A stretch of DNA of 64,000 bases from Lolium rigidum (taxonomy: Eukaryota; Streptophyta; Magnoliopsida; Poales; Poaceae). Shown piece after piece: positions 9,273-19,637 of the stretch. The DNA lies in NCBI RefSeq assembly GCF_022539505.1, contig NC_061514.1, positions 331,869,090 to 331,933,089 on the forward strand, written 5' to 3'. The notes below the pieces were generated by a model. That model was not told where the DNA came from. It did no database searches and worked only from the letters and a program-made list of their open reading frames with translations. The stretch's first letter is position 1, and every line of letters begins with the position of its first letter. Position numbers and translations under genes: made by a program.

Positions 9273-12200
9273 TCAAAGCCTAATCTCAGTCACCAGGGTA
9301 GATCTTTCCAAGAATTTGACAAACTTCGTGTTAGTCCATTTTGGCCCGAACAACATCAGTTCGTGCAAGGCTTCCTCTGTCAGCTCCTGGGCACGGAGAT
9401 CTGGTAGAAATATCAGGGAGTGGATGAGTGTCGATTAGGACAATCTACGAAGCAACAAACTTAAATTGACATAATTGACTTCTCATTTAACAGAACAGTG
9501 ACAGTGTGGCGCATGCTATATGCCCATTAAACATATATATTTAGCATTTCAGGAACAAGATATTATGCGTCTTACATCTGTCAGCAACAGCATAACATAT
9601 AAACGTGTGATAGTATACTAATATTGCAAGACCGCAAGTAAATACAAATGGTATATGAAGAGAAGGTTTGACTCACAAGCACTCCCACTCCGACGGACCA
9701 AAATCTTCTTGAGGGGTATACCATTTGCAACGAACAAGTTTGCCAACTTATGGACTCTCACATCATCCTTTGAGCATTTGATCTTCACGATCTGAAGGTC
9801 TTTGCAAGTAAATGATCTTCCCTGTAGCTTGATATCTGTTTGCAAGGCCTTTCTGCTCCTTATGTCGAAGTTCTTTTGCAGATCAAAAAAATTGTTATTA
9901 AGCCTGTGATCAGGTATAAATACACAGAACCATGGATGAATATACACATACCAATTTAAGTTGGAGAAAAAGCCTCTCTATATTAGGTGAATGCTGCAGA
10001 AGGAAAATTACTGCATCGAAATCAGAAGCCATGCACCATTCACCAAGGGACAGGGTCCTCAGGTTGCTAAAAGTTGGACACCTTTTCAATTCCCTACTCA
10101 GAACCACCTTCATATTGCACAAAAAGAAATAAGTATTCTGTAAAGAACAACAGTAATTTGAATCAACCTATATTGTACACAATGCATACAAGTTGGTTTA
10201 TTTATTATTTATAGAAGAAAAGAAACATGCCACCTTAAACAGGAGAAAAAGAACAACCATATAGTTATGTAATATTAGAGGATTAGCACATACTGTCAGA
10301 ATACAATTCATCTTTTTTCCTGGTACAAAATTATGCAAATGGAAATTCACTTAGACTAGTACAAGACTCGAGATGTGTTATACTGAGTATAGAATAACAT
10401 TAAAACATTAAGCTTATGAACAGGTACACTATCAAAATAATAATAATAAACAATCATACATAATTATCTTCATAAATGAAAGATGGGCCCAAAGGTATCC
10501 ACTTTCATACCTAACTGATTCACCCAGTCCACTCTATGATGAAATGAAGTACTAGAACTGTTTTTCATTTGAACAGGTTTTGATACTACTGGAGAGCCAA
10601 AGGTAAGAAATGTGCATAAAGAACATCGTGTGTTCTGGTGGAAGGAATAGAGGCAATCATGAGAGAAATGATCTTGTAAAAGTAAACGGCTAATGTCAAG
10701 GAAACAAAGTAAGCATACTGAAAGAGAGAGAGATCAGCAAAAGATGGTGGCAGCTATACCTCTCCAGCATCAGTTAACAATCCCAAACTTGTAACATTTG
10801 AAAGACTCCGAAGAATGTTGTGACCACCCAAACATTCACTATCACTGATTTCAGTATTTTCATAGCTATGATAGTTGGTATCTTTACTATAACTCTGACT
10901 GTCAGCATGGTAAATGTGCTTTTCCTCTTTTGCGATCTCACTGTACTCATAGGTATTGTCATCACTGTCCATATCACTATCATGGCCATTGTCCTTCTGA
11001 CCACCACACCGATATCCAATGTTAGAATCATTACTGTTATCCGAACCATCTTCCTCATCAGTGTTTTCTTCAAAACTATCATCTTCACTGATGTATCCAA
11101 AATCATCACCAATCTTATAGGTATCTCTGTTAGCAGTAATTTCGTTACCATCGCCTTCATCATCAGTAGTTTCATCGCAACCCTCTTGATCACTGATGAG
11201 TTCAAAAGGACGATTGGAATCATGCTTATCATCATAACTGGTTTCATCACAATCCTCTTGATCAATGATGTGTTTATAACCACAATTGCAACCATCATCA
11301 TCAGCGGTTTCATCATAGTCCACTTTATCATTGATGTTTTCAGAACCACCACTGGTATTATCATCATCATCATCACTGGTCCAAGTTTCATCACAATCCT
11401 CTTTACCATTGATGTTTCCAGAACCACAACTGGTATTATCATCATCAGTGGGTTCATCGCTATCCTCTTCACTAGTGATGTGTTCAGAACCATGATTGCT
11501 ATTATCACGGTTATCAGCAGTCTGATCAGAATCCTCTTGATCAACGATGTGTTCAGGACCATCACCATCATCATCATCGGTAGTTTCATCACAATCCTCT
11601 TGATCAGTAACGTGTTCATCATCATCATCATCAGTGGTATCATCATAAGCATCATCCTCACTGATGTCATCACTCAAGAAATAGTCGTCGACTATGATAG
11701 TTCCAGTGACCAGTGACCCTAGGTGCTTTAGTAGTGGAACTCGGCCGTAAGGCGTGATGAGGCGCAGCTGTACGAGGTTGGGAGCAGCAACCGAGAAGTC
11801 CGTGTCGATCTTGCATTTGAGCATGACTAAAGTCCTCAAGGATGCAGAGACAATCTCATCACCCGTGACCAAGCAATCCTTAAGATGGAGTTCCTCCAAA
11901 CATGTGCAACTAGAAGAGAGCTGCCCAAGGATCCTGTGGTCAAGCCTGGCATAGGACAGCTTCAAGATCTTGAGGTGGGAGGAGACGAAGGAGACGCCCT
12001 TCAACAGCGCAGGGAATCTGCGATGTCCGACAACATGAATGACCCGCGCACTGTGCTCCATGGAAACACTGATCCAGCGTGAACTGTCGTCGTCAGAGAA
12101 GGCCCCAATCATCTCGCTCGACTGCAGGCGGAGCGTGTCCACGGGCACCGACGCGTTGCGGGAGAGGAAGAGGCGGGAAACGAAGCCGCGGAGGTCGTCT

Positions 12201-12454
12201 GGCGCGAAGTCGCGGGTGGAGTAGCGCGTGCGCAGGTCGAGGCAGGTCGCGGACGCCCAGAGGTGGCGCCACCGCCGCGCGAGCACGCAGGTGCGCACCA
12301 CCTCCCACGCCCTCAGGTACGACAGGATGCGGTGCAGCAGGTCGTCCGGGAGGGCGCTGAGGTGGTCGGCCGCCTCGCCTCCGGAGTGGGACGCCGTCTC
12401 GCCCGCGGCGCCGCCCGGCACCAAGAGCTCGGTGGCTGCCTCGCTCGGGCACAT
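9273..12454 (-). CDS. F-box/LRR protein, gene A
   Basis: Four exons with GT/AG junctions: 10760-12454, 9952-10107, 9677-9872 and 9273-9400, giving about 724 residues. The F-box is at residues 31-70 (LSALPDDLLHRILSYLRAWE, TCVLARRWRHLW) and should dock on SKP1 of an SCF ubiquitin ligase. LRR-like segments follow (LEELHLKDCL, SASLRTLVMLKC, APNLVQLRL), and the later exons give CPTFSNLRTLSLGEWCM, HSPNIERLFLQLKL and the FBD-like VKIKCSKDD. Residues 279-435 are an acidic tandem repeat absent at this size from paralogues B and C. The ATG is chosen because exon 1 opens there just after a conserved 5' UTR splice acceptor (12475). The substrate is unknown. The reading frame is open throughout; expression is not shown. 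Confidence 0.85.
11150..11620 (-). repeat. In-exon acidic minisatellite of F-box gene A
   Basis: Seven in-frame units of 19-26 residues (about 66 bases) follow the pattern EHI-DQEDCDET-DDD, with the array spanning residues 279-435. Every unit keeps the reading frame. The opposite strand is open over the same stretch only because the repeat lacks the needed trinucleotides. Paralogues B and C contain one unit-like DCDETTDDD or GETTDDD motif at the same position. Confidence 0.9.
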
Positions 12455-12686
12455 TTCGTCGAACAGGTGGCGTGCTGCACTTGTCGCAAGACAGGGGGGG
12501 AATAGATCGAAGCCAGAGATGAGATACGGAGTTGTTGTCGCTTCTCAGAAATCAAAAGGTTTTGAGGATGGAGGCGACCGCTTCCTTGGCTTTCTCGGTG
12601 TGGAGCGGCTGCCTATCCAACCATTTTGGAGTGTTCGAACTTTGGACAGGAACGAGGCTTTTGGCACATGGTCACTTCCAGTATTA
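12455..12686 (-). promoter_or_regulatory. 5' leader and truncated promoter of F-box gene A
   Basis: A likely 5' UTR acceptor (GTGCAG at 12475) lies 20 bases before the ATG, and the sequence between them (CACCTGTTCGACGAA) is shared with paralogues B and C. The matching donor is not evident. A Harbinger-type element begins at 12687, so only about 230 bases of host sequence separate it from the start codon. Confidence 0.5.
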
Positions 12687-13909
12687 GGGCATCTCCAGGG
12701 CGTGACGCATTTCGGACGTCTAAAAGTGATCGCGAGCGTCGTTTGCGTCGTCCCGCGTATATATTTTGTCCGCGCGTCCGTTTACATCTGGGTGTGCTCC
12801 CAACGGGGCGACCTATTTTTTGAATTACAACATAGTTAAAAACATTCAAAATAGTACATAAAAATGCATAAAAACTATACAAAGTAGATCTATAGGCCTA
12901 GACTACTTGCTTCCTGACGGACCGGCACCGTCGTTGCGTCGCTCCGTCGCCTGCTTCTCCGTCGCCTGCTTCTCCGCCGCCTCCCGCACGGCCGCTATGG
13001 CTCGGTGCGCCGCCGCGTCCTGGCTCAGTGCCTGCTCCAGCCTCGCGTTGACGGCGTCGTCCTTGAGCGTCTCGAAAGACTCGACGATGGCCCTCTGCTC
13101 CGCCGCCCTCTCCTCCGGCGTCGGTGCATCAGGGTCATCGGAGGACCAAGATATCTCCGAGTCGGAGTCCTCTGCTGCAGCGGCGGCCGCCAGCTTGCGC
13201 TGTTCCAGCTCGGCGTCCAACGCCGCGTGGCCCGCCAGCTCCTCCTGTGCTTCCTTCTCCGCTTCGGCCCGGGGCCGCGGCGTCCCCGACCGGGTGGAGG
13301 AGGTCGGTGCTTCGTCTTCGGAGTCGAACTCCTCGGAGGACCTCGAGGCCGGAGGAGGTGGAGTGGGAGGTGAAAGTGGAGGTGGAGGCGCGGCAGCCCG
13401 GCCGCGTCCGGCGCTGCTCGGGGTGGATCTGCCGGAGGCCGAGAGGAAGCGGCGCTACGGCGGCGGCGGCTAGGGTTTAGTGGGGAGGAGATGAGATGCT
13501 CGCGCCCGTATATATAGGTCGGAGGCAGGGCGACGGCCGCGCCACGCGTGGCATCGCCATTACTACGTGCGCAGAGGTAGGCGACGGCCACGCGCCACGC
13601 GAGGCATCGCCATTTACGCGGCCGCAGACTGCCGAAGCGACGCCTCGCCGCCGCATGCGGCGGAGAAGATGCATCGACGCTGCGTCACTGCCAGGCGGGC
13701 CCGACGAAACGTCCGCCAGACGCGAGCGGACACTTTCCGCGTCCGCCAGAGACGCATCCCAGGCGCATATTTGGGCTAGGTTTGCGTCTCCGCGGACGGC
13801 CCGGTCACTTTGCGTCGCCCCGCTGGAGGTGGTGCCAGACGCATTTCCGGTCACGGTGTACGAAAACGGTCGCTCAGCGACCGTTTGCGTCGCGCCGCTG
13901 GAGATGCCC
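12687..13909. mobile_element. Complete non-autonomous Harbinger-type element
   Basis: The ends read GGGCATCTCCAGGGCG and CGCCGCTGGAGATGCCC, and TTA flanks both sides (12684-12686 and 13910-13912), the classic PIF/Harbinger target duplication. The 1223-base element has GC-rich subterminal regions repeating GTTTGCGTCG/GACGCA words, and a single cargo ORF on the minus strand in place of a transposase. Its left subterminal sequence closely resembles that of the element starting at 56192. Confidence 0.85.
12903..13440 (-). pseudogene. Element cargo: Pro-rich, acidic, Glu/Ala-rich protein
   Basis: A minus-strand frame runs from about RFLSASGRSTPSSAG through a Pro-rich tract, SSEEFDSEDEA, and DSEISWSSDDPDAPTPEER into an Ala/Glu-rich helix (AAHRAIAAVREAAEKQA), ending GAGPSGSK at 12903. 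An in-frame TAG just upstream of RRFLSASG and the absence of a nearby ATG suggest a damaged start. No catalytic or DNA-binding domain is recognised. It occupies the centre of the Harbinger-type element and is read toward the element's left end. Confidence 0.5.
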
Positions 13910-14003
13910 TTACTCTCAAGTATGAACATTTGCCTCAATGTCTTTGCCTCTATTGCCAGGTTTCCTAAATGGATCCACGATTTAAGCTAGAGCTAAAGCT
14001 TTA

Positions 14004-15195
14004 GAGCATCTCCACCGGCGGCCCGATAGCGGCTCTGTAGCAATTTGGGTCCGGAAGCGAAAATGGGCTCGCACCGGCGCGGCCCAAATGGCGCCGGCGA
14101 TTTTTCGAGTCCAATAGAAGCGTCGGCAACCCCGTACTGGCTCCTTCGCCAAGGGCGCGAATCGGGCACGCCGACGCCTCGCGGAACGACGGTTTTCGTG
14201 GGTGGGGGCGCCTTGTCAGCGAGGGGACGCGGCGGTTCGCATCAGAAACGACACGGGGAGGTTAGTCATCGGCATTAATGGCCTCCCACGCGGAAACCAA
14301 AACGGTGAGGGCGGCGACTGGCCACGCGGCGTCCACCTACCTTACCCACGCGCCTTCAATGTGCGTCCGTCGCCTCCCTTAAAACCCCACCGGCGCGCAC
14401 TTCTCTCTTTTCCCCGCCGTCCAACCCTAGTCGTCGCCGTCCTCAACCTCCGCGCGAACCACCACCCACGCACCAACGCGATGGCGCACAACGACCAGGC
14501 CGGCGGCAGCGGTGGCGGCATGCTCCGCTCGACGCAGCTGATGTTCGACGAGGCCGACGTGCTGTACTGGCACCGTATTCCCGTGCCAGTACAGTACAAG
14601 TTGTCGCACGGCTGGCACGTCTCCAACGGCAGCTTCGCCCTGCTGCCACCGCCACCGCGAGGACCACAGACGCGGGCCCTCGCCAAGGAACGGTGGGCCA
14701 AGATGACGCCGAAGGAGAGGAGCCTGCGGGAGAACGCCATCGAAATCCCGTCCTGGGCAGGGCGCTTCGAACACGAGCGCGCCGTCGAACTCGCTCGGAC
14801 GGACAACCCCTCGGGTGGCCGCTTCAACAACGTCGGCCGCCGTGCCTGGTGGTACGGCCGCGACGTCTACGACACGCTCCGCCAATATAGCTACCGTCCA
14901 TGCGTCCGCGGGCAACGGGAACCGCTATACTTCCCGCAGGCGGCGAACATGGCGCCGCCTACCCGGCAGAGGGCGCTGGAACGGACCGCGGCGTCCGAAA
15001 CCTCACGCACCGGATCGTCTGCTGCCGCGCGCACGCGCTCGGCCGCTTCCGCGCCTCCTTCTGGAGGCATTGTCATCTGTGACGACGCGAGGCGCGTCTC
15101 CTCTGCTCTAGCTCGTCGGACGATGGGGTCGGGCCACCGCTCCCGCGTCAAGGAGGAGGACGCCTCGCCACCACTTCCGTCGGCGAAGAAGCAAT
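14004..15195 (+). mobile_element. Harbinger-type element, right end lost
   Basis: The left end TTA|GAGCATCTCCACCGGCGGCC (TTA at 14001-14003) matches the Harbinger TIR family of this window. The right end is replaced near 15195 by truncated retrotransposon sequence. The cargo gene reads away from the left end. The first 470 bases are GC-rich subterminal and leader sequence. Confidence 0.6.
14481..15195 (+). pseudogene. Grass repetitive-family protein, 3'-truncated
   Basis: From the ATG (MAHNDQAGGSGGG) the frame contains LYWHRIPVPVQYKLSHGWHV, LPPPPRGPQTRALAKERWAK, FEHERAVELA and GRRAWWYGRD. It then has a basic linker with GIVICDDARR and RVKEEDASPPLP. This repeated family of unknown function, with a conserved WH-IPVPV-Y-L-GWH core and VKEE-SP motifs, is frequent in Pooideae, in my recollection. 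The reading frame stays open to 15284, but the last 30 residues come from antisense retrotransposon sequence. Its position in a TIR element suggests element cargo, not a host gene. Confidence 0.5.
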
Positions 15196-15199
15196 GGTG

Positions 15200-15680
15200 G
15201 GAGAACATAAGAGCTAACTCAAATTTCCATGTACTAAAATCTTCAATATTAAACTTGGGTGGATCACCCCTAGTGTTTATATGAGGATGGGGGAACCGAG
15301 ACATCGGGAGAGCGAAAAGGTGGAGGGTAAGCATTGTAGCTTACTCCAACACTTGTTGCCCTAGGAGAGGCCTTCAGAGTATTAACTTTTTCTAAGTGAT
15401 CACCATCCAAGGGTTGGCTAGAAGAGGGTAAGCCCGAAGCATCTCCCTTTTCTAATGCACCCTTGTCCCTTTCCTCTATGACCGGGATGACGGGGGGAAC
15501 CGGCATCATAAGCCCGGAAAGCATTTTCTTTTTAATTTCCATTTGAACTTCCATGGAGGACCTCAATGATGTTTCCATCAACTTGAGATCTTCCATTGAG
15601 ACCGGCTCCACGGCCCCTTCCGTAACATCATCGTCCGACATACTCTTAGGCGGTTAAGCCCGAAATAAGAGCCGAGACTC
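15200..15680 (-). pseudogene. SIRE-like Copia gag, 5' fragment
   Basis: Downstream of the LTR on the minus strand an ATG at 15641 opens MSDDDVTEGAVEPVSMEDLK. A Pro/Ser-rich leader follows, ending YPPPFRSPDVSVPPSSYKH at a stop near 15270. After a frame change the typical gag entry GDPPKFNIEDFSTWKFELAL appears (about 15200-15270). Everything downstream (CCHC, protease, integrase, reverse transcriptase) is missing because the element is cut near 15200. Confidence 0.75.
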
Positions 15681-15690
15681 TGATACCAAT
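15681..15690 (-). other. Primer-binding site, initiator Met tRNA type
   Basis: On the minus strand ATTGGTATCAGAG follows the LTR directly. TGGTATCAGAG is the usual complement of the 3' end of initiator tRNA-Met in plant Copia elements. It fixes this LTR as the 5' LTR of a minus-strand element. Confidence 0.85.
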
Positions 15691-16798
15691 TGAAAGGATC
15701 ATATGCCGCACCTAGAGGGGGGTGAATAGGTGCTAACCAATTTTTAGTTCTTTTTCAATTTAGACTTGACACAAAGGTAAATTCTCTAGATATGCAACTA
15801 TGTGAATTTACCTATATGACAAGATCAACTACTAGGCAATATATAGCAAGACAATATATAGGGGAGCTAATAAGGATAGAGGTAACCAAGAGTGGAGTAC
15901 GCGGAGACACAAAGATGATTCCCGTAGCTCCTTCCTTTTGACAGGAAGTACGTCTATGTTTGGAGGAGTATGGTCGCTACGAAAGCCAGACCAACGCCAC
16001 GAAGGCTTCACTCAGGTCTCCTGTGAGCAACGCCACGAAGGACTAGCCGACTTCCACTAAGGGATTTCCTCGAGGCGGAAATCGGGCCTTTACAAGGTTC
16101 TTGGGGCACACATCCACAACCGAATTGGAGTCTCCCAATATCTGTAACAACACAACAACAAGAACAAATCAACCACAAACAACTAGGGTTTCCAAAAGAG
16201 GAACACTAGAAAAGGGGCCCTCAAACATATGAGGGGGAAATGCAAATCGCTTCGGTGAAGATGTAGATCGCGGTCTTCTCCTTCGATTCTCCAAAGATCA
16301 AGAGCTTTGGATGGTTGGACGGGGAGATCTTGTGATTCTTGTGATTCTTAAGGTGGCTCTAATGGTGGATGAACTTGGCAGGAAATGAGCAGCTTGAGGT
16401 AGAGGAAGAAGGGGGGCATATATACCCCCCTCAAAAAACGAGCCGTTGGAGGATATTTGGCGGCGGATTATCCGACCTAAGTAAGGGCCGAATTATCCGG
16501 CCACCTCGGATTATCCGGCCACCTCGGATTATCCGGCCTTATAGAAATATCCGGCCTGGATCCAGGGGTATACTGAGAGACTCGTCGAAAAGTCCTTAAC
16601 CGTTTTTCAGGGCCCGAATATTTTGCAAATATCCGGCCCCGGATTATCCGGCCTGTGATTATTTTCTTCTTCCTTTTATCTTGTTTTTCCACACAGTTTC
16701 AACCACATATATGTTCTGCACTATCTCAACACACATTAGTGTATCACATATATTGTCATCAAACATTCAAAATTTATAAACCGAGAGATGTTCTTTCA
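15691..16798 (-). mobile_element. 5' LTR of a SIRE-like Copia element
   Basis: On the minus strand the LTR runs TGAAAGAACATC ... GATCCTTTCA over 1108 bases, with mirrored TGAAAG/CTTTCA ends. It holds a CCGG repeat array (16490-16655) and a TATA stretch inside a G/C mirror (GGGGGGCATATATACCCCCC, 16411-16430). A primer-binding site and gag start follow. The other LTR and most of the body are missing, so no target duplication can be tested. Confidence 0.85.
16490..16655. repeat. Direct repeats of GGATTATCCGGCC in the LTR
   Basis: Four to six copies of (GG)ATTATCCGGCC, several separated by ACCTC, occupy the LTR just upstream (in element orientation) of its TATA stretch. The placement matches the CCGG array of the LTR at 1-1777, although the repeated unit differs. 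Confidence 0.8.
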
Positions 16799-16865
16799 GG
16801 CCTTGGCGATCCTTCTTGCAGCTGAAGATGCTCGAGCAGGAACTCTCCTTCCTATACACGTTAAC

Positions 16866-17330
16866 CTAGAAGCCGTCATCAGCAGGCGTCGTCGACCCTA
16901 AGCTCAGCCTTACTGGCAGAGGTGAGGACTTGATGAAGCCGACGTGCTCGGCCCTCCACTGGAGCTGCACCCTGTGCTCGCAGCGCTCGCCCATGTACAA
17001 GGCCACTTTCACCGGCGGGCTATTGTTCTCCAGCTTGTACTTTCCTGATAGGAGCTGCTCCATGTAGGGCGGCACAACGAGGGCACGAAGGTGCTGGCTC
17101 TCTAGCTGCACGAACAACGTAGGCAACCGCTGCATGGGACCGTGCCCTAGGTTAGCAGGACGCCCGACGTGAGCCCTAGGCTCGGTGAGCTGCCGGTGGG
17201 CTTCCATGAACCCTTCATTGGAGTCCCGAAGCTGCACTCGGACAACATTGTCCCGTGCCTCCCCTATGGGCCCTTCCAGGAAGGTTTTCAAGAAGATCCA
17301 GTTCCGCAAATGCAATGAAAATGACAAGAG
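16866..17330 (-). CDS. Unrecognised ORF fragment
   Basis: A 155-residue minus-strand frame contains VQLRDSNEGFMEAHRQL, PMQRLPTLFVQLESQHLRAL, VALYMGERCEHRVQLQWR and ends TTPADDGF. Composition and codon use look like coding sequence, but no family is recognised. It lies directly beside the 5' edge of the SIRE-like LTR, so it may be the remains of a gene disrupted by that insertion. Low confidence that it is expressed. Confidence 0.3.
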   Translation of the reverse strand, partial: LLSFSLHLRNWIFLKTFLEGPIGEARDNVVRVQLRDSNEGFMEAHRQLTEPRAHVGRPANLGHGPMQRLPTLFVQLESQHLRALVVPPYMEQLLSGKYKLENNSPPVKVALYMGERCEHRVQLQWRAEHVGFIKSSPLPVRLSLGSTTPADDGF

Positions 17331-17344
17331 TGAGCGACACATGC

Positions 17345-17500
17345 CCTTCATAAGCTCAAGATCATCATGCCATTCACACGCTCAAGATCATCATGTCATT
17401 CTTAAGCTCAAAATCATCATGCCCTTCATAAGCTCAAGATCGTCATGGCAATGGTAATCTCAAGATAATCATGCCCTTCATAAGCTCAAGATCGCCCGCG
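17345..17500. repeat. Short tandem array, about 27-base unit
   Basis: Five to six imperfect copies of CATAAGCTCAAGATCATCATGC follow one another, varying mainly in the last third. They overlap the upstream edge of the unrecognised minus ORF. Confidence 0.8.
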
Positions 17501-17994
17501 ACGACATCAACCAGTACCCCTGCGTCGGCACCGGCGAGCACCCCAGCGACGGCGATGGCATCGGTGTCAGCGTCTGCGTCACCGACATATCTCAACGAAC
17601 TTGTTGTGCTTGATGGGCCAGCGACAACTCAATATGCGTCGTCGATGTCGCCAAACCCTTCTAGCTATGTTCAATTCGCACCTCGGTCTGTACGATTGCG
17701 GCTACTTTGATCGCGTTGATTATAACGGCTAATCTGATTGCGACGACTATGGCGGGAACAAATATTGCCGGATTTTTTTTGTATTATTTTTAAAAAATCG
17801 CCAGTATTTTGGATAAGGTGCCCGCGGGTATTTTTTGTTTTGAAAACGAGAAAAAATAAGGGAGTGTCTAGAGATCAGTTGCCTGAGACTTAATAAATCT
17901 CAGTCGCTGACTACCTTACTAAACCGTGTTGTGTTCGTATTTTTCACTAAAAAATAATAATCTATACAACCATTTAAGATATAAGAAAAATCTT

Positions 17995-18400
17995 AGTAGC
18001 AGTTTACGTGTAACCGGAAAAGACTCAGTTACAACTCACATGTAAATGGAAATTCTTAGTTGTGATGCATGCGTAACCGGAAAAATCTCAGTTCCAACCC
18101 ACATGTATGTAAAAATTCTTAGCTGCAATATATGCGTAACTAGAAAAATCTCAGTTGCAACGCTTATGCAATTGGAAAAAATATCAGCTGCAACCCCACA
18201 TATAAGTGGAAATTCTTAGTCGCGACACATGGGTAACTAGAAAAATCTCAATTGCAACATACATGTATGTGGAAATTTTTAGTTGCAACATATGCACAAC
18301 TGGAAAAATCTCAGTTGCATCGCTCATGCAATTGAAAAAAAGCACTTACAACCCACATGTAACCGAAAAAATCTCAGTTGCAACCCACATAAACAGTAAA
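17995..18400. repeat. Degenerate tandem repeat, about 32-base unit
   Basis: About twelve diverged copies of a unit containing CTCAGTTGCAAC followed by an ATG/ACAT word and a G(G/A)AAA run are arranged head to tail. Copies with CTCAG and with TTAG tend to alternate, hinting at an older 64-base dimer. No coding potential was seen. Confidence 0.8.
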
Positions 18401-18812
18401 TATATCGTTTGCAACACACACGACTGGAATGCGCGGTAAGAGAGAAATATGCCTTAGGAACCGTCACCATGAGCCCACTCCACAAAGCCCACTCCGCGAG
18501 GCCCGCAAAAAAACAAGTCAACCCGCTTACGCATCGGGCCAACAATAATACAAACACACACAAACAGCCTAAAAGTCAGAGCACGAATCTACAAACATAA
18601 AATTCGAATCTTCAAATTCGATTTAAACTTATTAAGTATAAGATGCCTGATTTCCAACAAATCCGAAAAAATAAACCTGGCCTGAACGGATCATCCAGTC
18701 AAGTCAAAATGCTGTTTCTCTCCCCTCATCAATACCAGCCTAAGCTGCAAACCTAGAAAAGGCTACATAGCTGTCCCATCGACGGGCGGCGTTTGCAGAG
18801 AGTGCACAGCAT
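18401..18812. other. Spacer, no gene seen
   Basis: Mixed-composition sequence between the tandem array and the hairpin MITE. No ORF, RNA gene or clear repeat is supported. Confidence 0.5.
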
Positions 18813-18821
18813 TTTCGCACC

Positions 18822-19240
18822 GGAGTGAGATCATGTGACATGCACCTTTTGCATGTCACCGTGTGACATGCGGTCTAAATTCAAATTTAAATATTGCGAA
18901 AAAATCTGAAAAAAACATGCATGTTCACATCACATATCAAGACAATCCCTAAAATTTTCAGATCAAAATTCGAAACATACATCGAGAAACAAAAAAGAGA
19001 AATCTCTCATGTTCCCGAATTCAAATATGAGTTTCTCTGTAGACTATTCACATCTGAGTTTCTCTTTTTTGTTTCTCGATTTATATTTCGAATTTTAATC
19101 TGAAATTTTTAGAGATTATCTTAATATGTGCTGTAAACATGCATGATTTTTTTCAAATTTTTTCGCAATGTTTAAATTTGGCTTTAGGCCGCATGTTACA
19201 CGGTGACATGCAAAAGGTGCATGTCACCTGATCTCACTCC
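18822..19240. mobile_element. Hairpin MITE with 9-base target duplication
   Basis: A 419-base element starts GGAGTGAGATCA and ends TGATCTCACTCC. The inverted arms extend about 180 bases inwards, so nearly the whole element can fold on itself. TTTCGCACC is duplicated exactly on both sides (18813-18821 and 19241-19249). A 9-base duplication points to the Mutator superfamily. It sits about 400 bases upstream of the F-box gene start codon. Confidence 0.9.
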
Positions 19241-19539
19241 TTTCGCACCGCCCATCATCCCATCCATCTTCCTCCTCAGTCCTCACACAGCTTTGCCAAT
19301 AATTCACATCAGGATTTCGTCTCCCTTGCCCAAGGGCACGGCTCATTGCTTTGCTCGTCTTCCTGCGCAGAGACGCCGGGAACGCCGTCGCGTCGGAAGT
19401 CGCCGCCGCCCTTGCTCGACCGTGCTCCAGAGAAAATCCTCTAGACTCAGTCTTTCCGTTCTTTCTTTTAAGCCAACAGATCGAAGCAGTTCTTTCTTGC
19501 GCCGAATCCGTCGCCCAATCTGCATTTCGCACGCCGCGC

Positions 19540-19621
19540 GTACGTACTGAAAAGAGGCTGATGTTTGATTCTTCTTTTTTTTCGATAAAGATTTGCTTCT
19601 TCTTTTGCCCCCCTTTACCAG
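19540..19621 (+). other. Probable 5' UTR intron of the FBA gene
   Basis: CGCG|GTACGTAC and a pyrimidine-rich tract ending TTTACCAG frame an 82-base intron ending 16 bases before the start codon. It is a prediction from splice consensus only. Confidence 0.4.
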
Positions 19622-19637
19622 CGATCGAGCGGTCAGC

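Noticed and set aside
10774..11716. Long ORFs on both strands over F-box gene A exon 1
   Set aside because: Shadows of the acidic repeat (Met/Ile- or Thr/Ile-rich frames); the true frame is the F-box one.
14202..14480. N-terminal extension of the WH-IPVPV protein
   Set aside because: Requires a GTG start and covers TIR subterminal sequence; the ATG at 14481 fits the family better.
17345..17500. CRISPR-like array
   Set aside because: Adjacent imperfect repeats without unique spacers, in a plant genome.
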